A stretch of 64,000 bases of DNA from Gymnorhina tibicen (Eukaryota > Chordata > Aves > Passeriformes > Artamidae). The stretch is taken from the NCBI GenBank assembly GCA_013399875.1, contig VXAZ01018984.1:8644206-8708205 (forward strand), given 5' to 3'. Positions 37,501-48,380 of this stretch are shown piece after piece. Each line of letters starts with the position of its first letter. Within the stretch, counting starts at the first letter, position 1. Made by a program: the position numbers and the translations under genes. The notes beneath the pieces were generated by a model that had not been told where the DNA came from, did not search any database, and saw only the letters and a list, made by a program, of their open reading frames with translations.

Positions 37501-40500
37501 AGTAGTTCAACTGAAGTTAAAAACGTCTCAGGCAACAGATTTATTTTCAGTTGGAGGGTATTCTTCCCCACTGCTGTTGTCCTAGAGACAGTCTTCTGTT
37601 TTTATTCTTTCAAATTTCCTCTGAAGATTTTTTGCACTGTAAACTTTCTTACTTAGTAAAGATGTCTAGTGTTCAGTTCTGATGGCTTGCAAGCCCCATT
37701 TAAATCAATAGGGATTGTGAATGCCAGAAATTCATAAGAGGACTCCAGCACACTGAAAACTTGTGGAGGATGTTATGGCTGACTGCTGGCTCCTCTTGCT
37801 GGTGAAAGATGCTGAGGCAGGCAGCCAGCCAGCTGCTCTCCCCAGGAGGGAGTTAGTCCCTGGATCTCAGTTTGGGAACGGCTGTCTTAAATAATTTTGT
37901 TCAAATATAGTGCCTTTTATGTTCTTTCCAATTCTCTGTCCCTCTCACAATTACCATTTCACATGGGAAGCATGTACCCTTTCTTCTTGTTCCGTTCCTT
38001 TTACTGAGATGGGCTGTCAGTGTTTTACTCCCAGTGTATTACACACTTAAACACATCTATGTACATGTGTATCCTACGGCAGAGTGAGGTAACAAGAAGT
38101 TAATTTGATCCTAAGCTTCTAAGGTTTGCACAGCAAATATGAAACAAGACTGTGCTGCATATCCGCAGACTCAAGCTATTCTTATTTATAATGTTTGAAT
38201 CAACTTTTGGCCATTAAAATGTGTTTTATATGTTTGGGTTTTTTTTTTTTATAAGCATACTACATGAGACATTGTGTAGGTGATCAGTATATTTTACTAT
38301 CTGATGGGCAAAAGCATTTTTGACATACTGTAAGTGGTAATTATCTCTTTCCTAAGTAATTTTTTAGCTGGCTGATGAAGGTTTTTGATATTCTCTACAT
38401 CACAGTTTAAGGGCAGATCTGAAAATTACAGCACTGCACTACAGACGCTGTACTCCAGCAAACAGATGGTGGAGAACCATCAGCTGTAATCTGTGAGTAA
38501 ACAAAGACAAGTGAAGTTTGGTACAGAGTTTTGAAGATGAGATGTAATTGTGTTATAGAAGCGTAAGGATGCTGTGAACTAATCTTACCCTGCCCGTACA
38601 GTAAAGAACAAGCTCTATTTAATCTGGCGTGATAATACCATTTTTTTGCTGTATTACTGAAACTTCCAGTTTTGGTGCAGTAGGAAAATCATCATGTCTG
38701 ATCGACAGTTAGGAAAATGGGAATAAATGGGTTGCATGTGTGTGTTTTTTCCTTTGTGAAATGCATGGGGGCACTGAATGACAAACAGACTCCGTGAAGT
38801 TGTTTACCAAGGAGAGGAAAAAGCCTCTTGCACAAAACTTGGAGAATACTACTGTTTTGGAAAGCGAGAGAGAGCATTTGCTTCTAAAATAGAAAGGATT
38901 ATGTGATTATGTTGTCTTCCCTAAACACAGACAAAAGGTGAAGAGATCACACAATATTTGTTTTTCCACCAGATGGTTTATTTGAATGTGTTTAGGGTGG
39001 CTGGGGGGTGGGGGGGGATTCTCCTCCACTGGCAACATGTAGTATGAGAAGAAATTGCAGAGGAGTGCTCAACACTCAGAGGTCAGGAAGGTGAAAGCAA
39101 GCCAAAAGCTTTGCTAGGAGGCTCAAACATTTTTGTGGTTTCATGTGTTTACCTTAGCAATGATAGAAGATTTAGACAATTGCCCAGCAGTCTTAACAGT
39201 GTCTTGTCGGGCAACACTACATCTCCTCTCCAGTAATGTCACTGGGAGCCTGGTATTTTGAGCACTTTCATTAAAGTGTTGTTATAATCAGGCCTGATAT
39301 AATTAGGAGTTAAAGAATGGTGGCTGAAATGATCCAACTAGAAGAGATTAACTGGAGCTTGTGGGGAGAAGAGAGAAATTGTGATGCCTTCATTAGAGCT
39401 CAGTCCAGGTCTGCATATTTTCTGTTGCTGCTGATTCATCACAGCTCAGAAGGACATGCGTTTTTTGAAGGTTTGCTGTATGTTTTCAAGGAAATTGGTA
39501 AGAAAACTTTCCCCTTTCGGACTGCACACTGGCACTGGAGTGCTATAGCACAAATCCTTGATTCTCGCATACTCAGTAAAGAGTTAATTATTTTGGTGCC
39601 TCAAAGGAAACCACACTTCTCAGTTTCTCAGTTTGTCAGTGTGAAGCAAAGGTGTCCATGAGGCCTCTTTCTCATTGCCAACTGTTTCACTTTATGGCAC
39701 TTTAAATTCAGTTACACCTTCCTTTTGTTCCTTTCCTATTTGTTTTTATGTCTTCTTTTCCTTTTCATCCCTCTCTTTATTACTTCCTGAGGGTGTGTTT
39801 TTCTTTTCTAAGTTCTCTGTTTTTTACGTTTTTCTTGTCAGTGCAGTGGCAGTAGGTATTCTGTTGTTTTCTAAGAGAGCCAGTACTTCTGTTTGTCTTG
39901 GTCCTCTCTTTTTTGTCTGTAGGAGGTAAATAGAAGAGGGAAACCAATTGAAAAGTGAAGTATCTCTGCTGAGAGGGAAACCTTGGGTTCACAATAGACA
40001 ATATACCTGTGTTATAATGAGCTGTGGCTAGGATACAGGCCAAAAAAAGAGTGGAGCATGAAGTGCACAAGGACAAGTTGAATACACCATTTTCACAAAA
40101 CAGCAGTGCAGAAACCTTGCTGGAATGAGCTTTCTCCTAGTTTTTCAGCATTTCCAAATTTGCCTTGGCTAGTAATAAGTCTTCCACCACGTTAGTCTCT
40201 ACTATTAACTGAGGTATTTGTAAAGTGGAAAAAAATCCCATCCCTGCAGTAGCAGGGAGAGGATAGGTTTGGGCCTAAGAACAGAGAGACAAGCAGTTGG
40301 AGATAGTTTGGATAGTTTGCCCTCTCCTCTGTCTGTGGCCCAAAATATTGGAGCAATATTCTGAAAATTAAACATTCTGAGTTAAAGGGGGACTGACTAG
40401 CTCCTGTACACGTGAATGTAGCATTAATACACCAACCCACTTGAAAAGTGAGGGAGTATATTAACTTCAGTGAGAAACTGAAATTATATGAGGTTACAGT

Positions 40501-41154
40501 GATGTGTCCACATGACCAGTGAGTGTGGCCCAGTAGATTTGCCATGTGAAACAGCTGGTGCTCAGGCCAAGGTGTTCGACTGGTTGCGGCCTCACGTTGT
40601 GCACGGGATGCCTGCTGGCCCCACAGTGCATTAGATGCACTCCCAGGATGCATTTTTTGTCTTACTGCTTGCAGTCTGTGCACTGAGGTTGCTCCACCTC
40701 TGTTTTAAAGTACGCTCCTGGTGCACACTAAAATGCTAATGTAGTCATCCTATGAACATTCCCACTTTAAATTTGCCTTTTTCTCATTATAATGTGTTAT
40801 AATGGACTAAACTGTGGTCATAAACTTCTAATATGATAAACTGTTTATCTGTTATTTCCTTTAATCAAACACTAAAAAGAGGGAAGCAGTAAGATAATAC
40901 AGAAGTGAAAAAGCCTGGGCTGTAAGGTAGCACGGGATGGTACTCGCCTGCCTGTGGCACGTAGTTTAAGTCGCAGCAGGAGTATCCACACTAGGGCTGT
41001 GGTGCTGCCTACACTCAGTAATAAATTATTGCTGGCACTCTAAACACTGCGCAATGTATCGGCGATTCATCTTTCAGTCGCCTGTTCCCACGCTGTCCGT
41101 TTTATCTCGATTGTTAATTTAATCCTGGCAGTAAATTGCTCCGTTTCTCTTAAA
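31591..41154. other. Intergenic, no gene seen
   Basis: No supported exon is present up to the CpG island. Simple repeats include a T run at about 32437-32449, a short (TTA)n at about 33723-33740, (AAGG)4 at 35824-35840 and G-rich homopolymer at about 39003-39017. The longest ORF, 163 residues on the minus strand at 40192-40683, has no recognisable domain. The 36.7-37.2 kb stretch is very AT-rich. Confidence 0.65.
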
Positions 41155-41369
41155 TCTCCCCGTCCCGCCAGCCAAGCGCGGGGGCCCTTGGCCGGGTGTG
41201 TGGGGGTACGGGGCAGCTGGGTACGGGGCTGGTGATTAATGGACGGGGGTCACCTGCCCGTGCAGCCCCGGCCCTACGGCTCCGCAGCCCCCCGGGAGTG
41301 ACCTGGGGAGCGGCGGCCGCGAGGGGCGGGAGGAGGAGGAGGAGGCGGCGAATCCTCGTCCGGCTGGCC

Positions 41370-41556
41370 GGGTGTGCGAGCACTAGTGGGAGCTGGAGAG
41401 GGCGAGAGGAGGGGAGGAAGCCCCAAACCACCCCGAGCCCGAGCAGAGCGGCTGGGAGCCGGGCGGGAGGGGGGTGTGCGCGGGAGGCAGGCGGGGGGCG
41501 AGCGGAGCGGCAGCAGCCCCGGCAGAGGAGGCAGCTCCGCGGAGCCTTCGCAGGAG
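41370..41556 (+). other. Candidate non-coding first exon (5' UTR) of the downstream gene, possibly BMPR1B
   Basis: Inside the CpG island, a strong donor (GCAGGAG then GTGAGC) places an exon end at 41556. A second donor (CACG then GTGAGG) sits nine bases later, at 41566. The start is only a guess, 40-60 bp after the GC box, because TATA-less promoters have spread start sites. I see no long in-frame start-to-donor reading that looks like a known protein, so the exon is taken as untranslated. Assignment to BMPR1B rests on conserved gene order, not on sequence identity. Confidence 0.4.
41461..41484 (+). promoter_or_regulatory. G-quadruplex motif in the CpG island
   Basis: Four G-runs (41461-41463, 41465-41467, 41469-41474, 41482-41484) have loops of 1, 1 and 7 bases, fitting the G3+N1-7 rule. 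More G-runs follow at 41491-41498. In the inferred exon it would be present in the 5' UTR RNA as well. Such motifs are common in CpG-island promoters. Confidence 0.6.
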
Positions 41557-43825
41557 GTGAGCACGGTGAGGAGCCGGAGCCGGGCGGGGGAGCGGGTGCT
41601 GCGGCGCGGAGATGCTGCGGCGGGGCGGACGGGCACCTGCGCGGCCGGGGCGGCCCGGGGTGCAGGCNAGCGCCCCGGACGCGCCCGGCGCCTTGCAGCC
41701 CCGGCGGGTGCTCGGGGAGCCGCGGCCGCCCGGTCCCCGTCCCGTCCGGTCCTGTGCGGGCCGCGGAGCGCTCGCCTCGGGCTGCCCCGACCTTGCCCCA
41801 GGGGGAGCAGCTGTGGTGAGGCGTGAGAGTGACCGCAGCCGGGAGCCTGCTGGGACCGGGCTGCCGGACCTGCTCGCTTCGGGCACACGCTGCGCCTTGC
41901 TTGATACGATCTCCTTACGTGCGCGTCAGGAGCTGGCGATCTGCAGCGCTCCCGAAATGAACTTTTAAATCAAAACGCCGACCTGTCAAGGTACATCTTG
42001 TTTTGTAACTGAGGACGATGGAGGGCCCTGTGAATCTTTGGGAAGCGGGAATCTCTCTCGCAGCAGTACGGTATTGTTAACTCATAGACTTTGTCGCTTG
42101 TGATGGACTGACGTGAACTCTGATTTACCGGCTAGAATATAGCAGTCGACGTCTTCGGTGATGTTCAGAAACATAGCGTTAGACCACTCGATTTAAGAAC
42201 CTGCTGAATGTAAATTACAGAAAGTGTCACTGTTTAGGATTGTCTTGTAGATAAAACCAGAGGTCTGTCTAAGCGTCCTGGGTCTGACGGTGCACAAAAG
42301 CAGTGCCCGAGGGGGAGTAAAAATAAGGTAGGTGTGTAAGGATAATTCTCCAGAAGGCTCTCTCAGCATGCAGTGATTTGCAACTTGGATGCTTTTAAGG
42401 GAGAGCTGGGGTCTTTATAGCACTCAGCTGATTTTTCCTTTCCATGAACTGCTCTGAGTGCCCCTTGACCCTGTGTAAACTTTTAGCAACGTGCTGTGGC
42501 AAGGAATTTCCTAGCTTAAACTTTACACTGTGTCGAACCCCATAACATTTTATTCTGAACCTTTGTTTGATAGTACCTATGTCTTCACACAGAGTTAGTG
42601 AAGAATTGGTCTTTGTTCCTCTCTGTCCTGTTCATGCTTTTATAAACTTCCAGTGTGTTCTCTGTTTTCTCCTTTTCAGGCCAAAATGCTCTCTTCTACT
42701 TTGCTTGAAGTGTGCCTTACGGAGGGAAATGAGTAGAGACATAGTTACTTTCTGAGGATGGATCATTTTGAATGACAGGCATGTTAAAGTTAGGATCTAA
42801 AAGCTACAGTCTCTGAGAATAACTCGAGGAGGCAGCGTACATTAGTGTGACAGAATGGCTACCGTGTGATTGCCTGCAGAGGACAAAATCTCCTCTGTCT
42901 GATGGCTAGCATGGCTTACAGCACCAAGTATTCTTCCTTTCTTTTACTGGCATAGGCTGCATGTGCAGGGAGTGGGTTTCTTACAGAGGTTTTTAACAGC
43001 AAGCAAAAACCCAACCAGCATTTTTCTATGGGAGTGATAATGATGGATTCATAATGTGTTTGTAAGAAGATTTTCTGGTTCTTGTGTTGAAATTTTGCAT
43101 TGTTAGGAAACAGTTTTGCAGTTATTTCAAAATAAGGAATCTATCACAGTAAATACAACCTAAGGACCTTGACTCTCTTCCCACAACCTACTGCCCTGCT
43201 TGGCTTCAGCTGAGCTGCCCTTGATTGACACTTGTGCAATCAGGGGAAAAAAACCCTCAGGCCTTTGGTATAGTTGTATCTGTACTTATCTGTGTATGTA
43301 ATCCTGACTTATAGCAGTCCTTCCTGTGGGTAACTATACTGAATGCTCTGGCTTCAAGTTAGCACTTAAATACATGCTTAATTTTAAGGATACAAGGGGG
43401 GTCCATTTTAATTGGTGCACTTGTGTAATTAAAATGATGCATGTGCTGGGGCCTTTGCTGCAGCGAGACTGGAGCACTGATCTCTTGGCAGAATTGAGCC
43501 CTCAAGTTTTGAAACTCCCTTTAAGAGAGCTTTGATTGGTGATGATGTAAACTGACAGATTCACAAAGGCTGTTCCCAGCCTCTAGTCTTTCTTGCCTGT
43601 TTCTGTCATTCTTCCCTGTGTACTGTTTCCTACAAAACAGGAGCTTCAATAAGTAAGATGCAATATCTGTTGCCAGGTGTAAGGAAACAATGAGAGGATG
43701 TCTGATGCTCAGGTGGGAAATGATGTGTTACTACTCCCAAGAAATAAGATTAACTTTTTTTTTAGAAGAAGGTTTATGAGCCGCTCTGTGTCTTAACTGC
43801 TGATTGCTTGATGCTGACTACAAAG

Positions 43826-43910
43826 CACTTGTCCAGACTGTAAATCCTGTGGGGAAGGGGCTGCTTTGCTTTGTCTTACAAATGTGATACTTGATGCAGT
43901 GGGCTGGGGA
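43826..43910 (+). repeat. Possible ancient CORE-SINE/MIR-like fragment
   Basis: The words gactgtaaatcctgtgggga followed by aggggctgctttgctttgtc resemble the deeply conserved 3' part of MIR-type SINEs (a 'ctgtaagctc..gggcagggact..' pattern). Similarity is partial and judged by eye only. It could be chance. Confidence 0.25.
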
Positions 43911-46900
43911 GAGTGAAGGGCTGCCGCTGGGTCCAGCCCGTGCTGCTGCTAACAACAGCCACTGCAAGTAGTTTACAGCCTTCGGACAGAATATGTCAGA
44001 AGCCAGAAAAGTCTCTAAAAACTTGCAACACGTATTTTCTACCAACCTTAGGGTAATTGCTAGGATGGGACAGTATATAAACCAACATGGTTACCTTGGT
44101 TGTCATTACTCTAACTTATGAAGTTGGTGGGGATTTATAGATATATTAGTATTTGACTCATAAGTGCCAAAATGTGCTGATCTTTGGGCTGTAAATACTG
44201 CAAATATAGGACAGAAACAAATTAGTAAGATCTATTGGTGGTACCCCATAAAACAAACTATAAAATACATCTCAGACTTATTACCATTCAGATCTTTGTT
44301 CCTTTTCAGAAGATATGAGCTATTTTTAAATTGTCTCAAGCTGAGAATCTTGCTGCTGATAGGCAAAGTTCGGAGGAAACTGATATGAAAACACTCTACT
44401 TTGGTCTAAAGTTCACATGCGTCAAACTGTTTTTTTCGCTAGTGCACGTTTCGTATTGGGCTTGGTTCTGCTGAGCTCCTTCCTCGTGCTGTTCTGTATT
44501 TGGTTGAGGTAGCAAAAATGTAACGGGTTATAGGATAAGTTTTGAAAAAGTCTTGAAATTGTAGCATTCTGATCATATCTATGAATTGTGTTGTGCTATA
44601 TATCACCAACCTTGTTCTTTTGAGTGCCTTAAAGGATAAAAGGTTTATCTATTACAGCATCTCTAAGCGCTGGACTCTTTTGTAATAAGGAAATGATTCT
44701 GAGGTAACTAAAATACCTTATAATGTAGTATTTGATTACATTATACCAGTTTTTTCTTGCTCACATTACCGAGTTTACTTTTCTCTGCTTAAAATGTCAA
44801 TGCCTCATCAAGCTGTAAAAAAAAAAAAACAAACCATTCCTGTGTGATCAATTATTCTTTATGATCAGCCCATGCCAGAGGGTGTGAGTGCTTACACAGC
44901 GTGCACAGAGAGGAGCATGTATCTGTGTCTCTGGTAATACAGGCAATATGTTTTACCTGCCGTCATGCATAGACTGTGTCGCAGGATTGTGATAAGCAGC
45001 AAAACCCGAAGGAACCTCTTTCCTCTGGCATTGTGTCTCAAGGCTGGGGTCCCCAGTTTGTCACTGCTCCGGCCCTTCTCTCACAGGATCACTCATGGGG
45101 GCTGTATGCTCAGCCCAGCTGCCTGCTTTTCTGCTGCTTGTCAGAGTGAATATCTCTTGGGCCTCCAAGCCTGTGTCAGATTTGGTTATAGTTGGCCAAT
45201 AGACTCAAAACTTATTAGAGAGAGTCTGGCAGACATGTTTATCCACAGATAAGCAAGTCTAAACATTGCCTTGGGAAAGTAGGCTGAAGGAGTTACTTTC
45301 TGTCGGAGTCGGGATGTAAAGCAAGTCCTCATCTGGTGGTACAATGGCCAGCAGGGAAGGCATTTGCATGGAAGTCACGATCACAATTTTGAGCCTTATA
45401 TAATTGGTATTTGGAGTCATCTGTGGCAGCTTGCAGGACTGCTGATACAGGTCCACAGAGTTTGCAAACTCTGAATGTAATGAAGACACTGGAGCAGCAA
45501 TGTGAGCATGGGGAGAGCACCAGGGAGCGTAGGTTCACCCTTTACATGTTCCAGAAAGCTTTTCCAATAGTGAATGAATTGTAGTATGCAGGGACCTGAA
45601 TGACACAGGTCTCAGGAAATTTCTTCCCCTGAAACTGACTTTGTTACACATTAAAATTAATTCAGTGCTGAAGTCAAAATGCATTGCTACAAACCTCTAC
45701 ACTGTGATGCCATTAAGCCAAAGACTGAAGTTTCACAGACCACGATGAATAAAGGGACATAATTAAAAATGTTCATTCTTTAAAGCAACTACTGATTTCC
45801 TTAACACGAAAATAACTGTTGCTGTTTTGCTGAATCAGAAGGAAATATTCTTTGGTGTTCAGAAAAATTTCACATCTAAAGCCTAAAATACCAAATGGCT
45901 TGTATATAAGACATATTTGTAAAGTAGCCACTTAAAAGTTTTTAAAACGTTAAGTTATTCAAGACCTATTCCCTGAAGCTACAAACGTATTTGTTCATGC
46001 ATAACTTCACTAAGGAATACTTACGTGAATAAAATTACGCACTTACAGGTTTGTAAAATGAAGACTGTAATTAGCTCTAGGTTAGCTCCCCTGCTTCCTA
46101 ATTAAAAACACACAGGTCAATTAAGGATCAAATGAGACATTACCGTTGTGATTATCTTCCTTGGCAGAAATAGCTGTTCTGATAAATATTTAAATTTCAC
46201 TATAATCTGACCTTTTGTCCAATTTGCTTTCCTTTATCCTTGCCAATTTTGGCCAAGGAGAAAGAGTTGTATTTAAAACAGACCATGAAAAGATGAAATG
46301 CTGAAGCTCATAGTTTGGGCACATGAGCGTTTTAGGGGAAAAAACTGTTGGGTGAAAGAGTATATTTATTTGCCTTGGATTGATAATGTGTACATGAGCC
46401 AGATTTGGATAGTTAGTCTTTCCTAAGTACACAAATACAGCTTTATTTGCAACTAGATTGTCAGACACATGAAGAAAATTGTATTTAACTGTTTCTCTTC
46501 CCCAGTAAAGTGGTGATGGAATGACATGCAGAGGTGTGCTTTTAGAGTGTGGGTCGGAGGGTATACCCGTACATGCTAAATCTTTGCTGGTCAGATTTGC
46601 TTCAGAGCCTGCTGTGTGTAGGCTGTGTACGTATGTGAGAAGATTTGGACAAGGCAAAAAAAATGCTTGCTTCTGTGCCAGATGTATTGCAAAGTCAGGA
46701 CAGTGTAATGGAGATAAGGTTAATTAGCTATTTGCATTTGCTACTGAAGTTGGATGAATAGGGTTTTTTCCCTAACAGGGAATTTCTCTCCAGGCATAAC
46801 TATCTGGTAGTTTGTTAAAATGAGTAGAGCAAGACTTTTGTAGCCTGCAGAAATACAATTAAGTGTGTGCAAGTTTCATACATTTCTTTTATTCATAGGC

Positions 46901-47458
46901 AAGTCTTGTAGGGTCTTGTCCTACCAGAGAATCGAATCAGAGAAACCCTTCAAGCCGAGGAGGGTCGTGCTGCTTCAAGGACATGCCATGGGATGGGTCC
47001 GTGTCATCTCTATCTCTGTTTCTGTCCAATGGGGTGCAGTCACAGGTACGCCTTTTAAAGTGTTTTGAGACCCTGGGTCAAGAATGAGATCAAGTCCAAG
47101 CTGCTGCAGTTGATGGACAGGATAAAACTAAAGTTACTCAGGAGATTGTTTCATCTTTCATCATTAAAAATATTAATGCAAATTGTCTATTTCCTTTATC
47201 CACGAGCATTCCTGGGTAGGCATTCAGGGCTACTGCATTCAGCACCTTGCAACCATTATGAACATGAAACTTTGCATCTGTGTTGTGCTTAGGATTTAAA
47301 ATACTGGTGTGATTTCTGTCTGAATGATGGTAAAAAGGGCTTTGTCTTTAAGATTGCCTCTGTGATTTCTGCATTCAAACTCCAGTCCGTCTAGCTTGGT
47401 GGCTTTCACAGGACACCCATCATTCACATGAAGTGAACTGCTTATGGTAGGAAACATT

Positions 47459-48380
47459 CATAGAACCATAGAATCATTAAGGTTGGAAAAGACCATCAAG
47501 ATCATCAAATCCGATGGTCAACGTAGCACCACCACCACCACCATGTTCACCACTAAACCATGTCCTCAGGTGCCGTATCTGCGTATTTTTTGAATGCTTT
47601 CAGGGATGGTGACTCTACCGCTTCCCTGAGCAGTCTGTTCCAATGCTTTACAACCCTTTCAATGAAAAAAATTCTGATATCAAATCTAAATTGGTCCTGG
47701 TGCAACTTGAGACCATTTCCTCTCATCCTGTCGCTTGTTACCTGGGAGAAGAGACTGACCTCCACCTGGCGACAGCCTCCTTTCAGGCAGTTGTAGAGAG
47801 TGATAAGGTCCCCCCTGAGCCTCCTTTTCTCCAGGCTAAACAATCTCAGATCCATCAGCTGCTCCTCATCAGAGTTGTGCTCCAGATCCTTCCCCAGCTC
47901 CGTTGCCCTTCTCTGGACACGCTCCAGCTCCTCAGTGTCCTTCTTGTAGTGAGGGGCCCAGAACTGAACAAAACACTTGAAGTGCAGCCTCACCAGTGCC
48001 CACTACAGGGGGACAATCACTGCCCTGGTCCTGCTGATCCAGGCCAGGATGCCATTGGCCTTCTTGGCCACCTGGGCACACACTGGCTCATGTTCAGCCA
48101 CTGTTGACCAACACCCCCAGATTCTTTTCTGCCAGGCAGCACTCTGCCCCAGCCTGTAGCACTTCATGGGGTGGTTGTAACCCAAGGGCAGGATTTGGTG
48201 CTCAGCTTTGTTCAATCTCATACAATTGGCCTCAGCCCATTGTTCCAGCCTGTCCAGATCCCTCTGCAGAGCCTTCTTGCCTTCTAGTAAATCAACACTC
48301 CCACCCAGCTTGGTGCTGTCCACAAAATTGCTTAGAGTGCACTTGATCCCTTTGCCCTGGTCATCACTAGTCAGTGGCCT
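47459..48380 (-). mobile_element. CR1 LINE, 5'-truncated copy with 3' end (about 0.9 kb)
   Basis: The left edge carries the CR1 3' tail in reverse (catagaaccatagaatcatt), so the element points leftwards. Reading the minus strand from the right, the RT region shows GIKCTLSNFVDSTKLGGSVD, where the catalytic block is usually FADDTKLGG. Both the Ala and the second Asp are changed, so this copy could not encode an active RT. After a frame change it continues as [20 protein letters not shown], then [19 protein letters not shown], then the conserved C-terminal block with [21 protein letters not shown], ending near 47553. The 5' boundary between about 48360 and 48440 is uncertain. It is the best-preserved CR1 of the window. 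Confidence 0.93.

Larger units (their letters stand above)
41155..41910. promoter_or_regulatory. CpG island, probable promoter of the next + strand gene (BMPR1B by synteny)
   Basis: The base composition changes abruptly here to very GC-rich, with CpG about every ten bases and denser still at 41580-41720. A GC box (ggggcggg) lies at 41323-41330, and a GGA-repeat purine tract follows at 41331-41347. There is no TATA box, as usual for CpG-island promoters. Overlapping ORFs of 150-207 residues on both strands are a by-product of few stop codons in GC-rich DNA. In vertebrates PDLIM5 is followed on the same strand by BMPR1B, whose first exons are non-coding and separated from the coding exons by long introns. 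The position and the absence of coding sequence fit that. One N at 41668 marks a base the assembly could not call. Confidence 0.85.

Noticed and set aside
40192..40683. 163-residue ORF on the minus strand
   Set aside because: It has no domain, signal or repeat pattern, no promoter or splice context, and a length reachable by chance in 64 kb over six frames.
41196..41888. Overlapping ORFs of 150-207 residues on both strands in the CpG island
   Set aside because: They are rich in Arg, Pro, Gly and Ala in every frame, span the N at 41668 and match no family. GC-rich DNA has few stops, so these are not proteins.
45456..45473. 18-bp perfect palindrome (cagagtttg and its complement)
   Set aside because: About 0.2 such palindromes are expected by chance in 64 kb, and nothing around it suggests a function.
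46190..46657. 155-residue ORF on the minus strand
   Set aside because: No recognisable motif and no transcription signals. Most likely chance.
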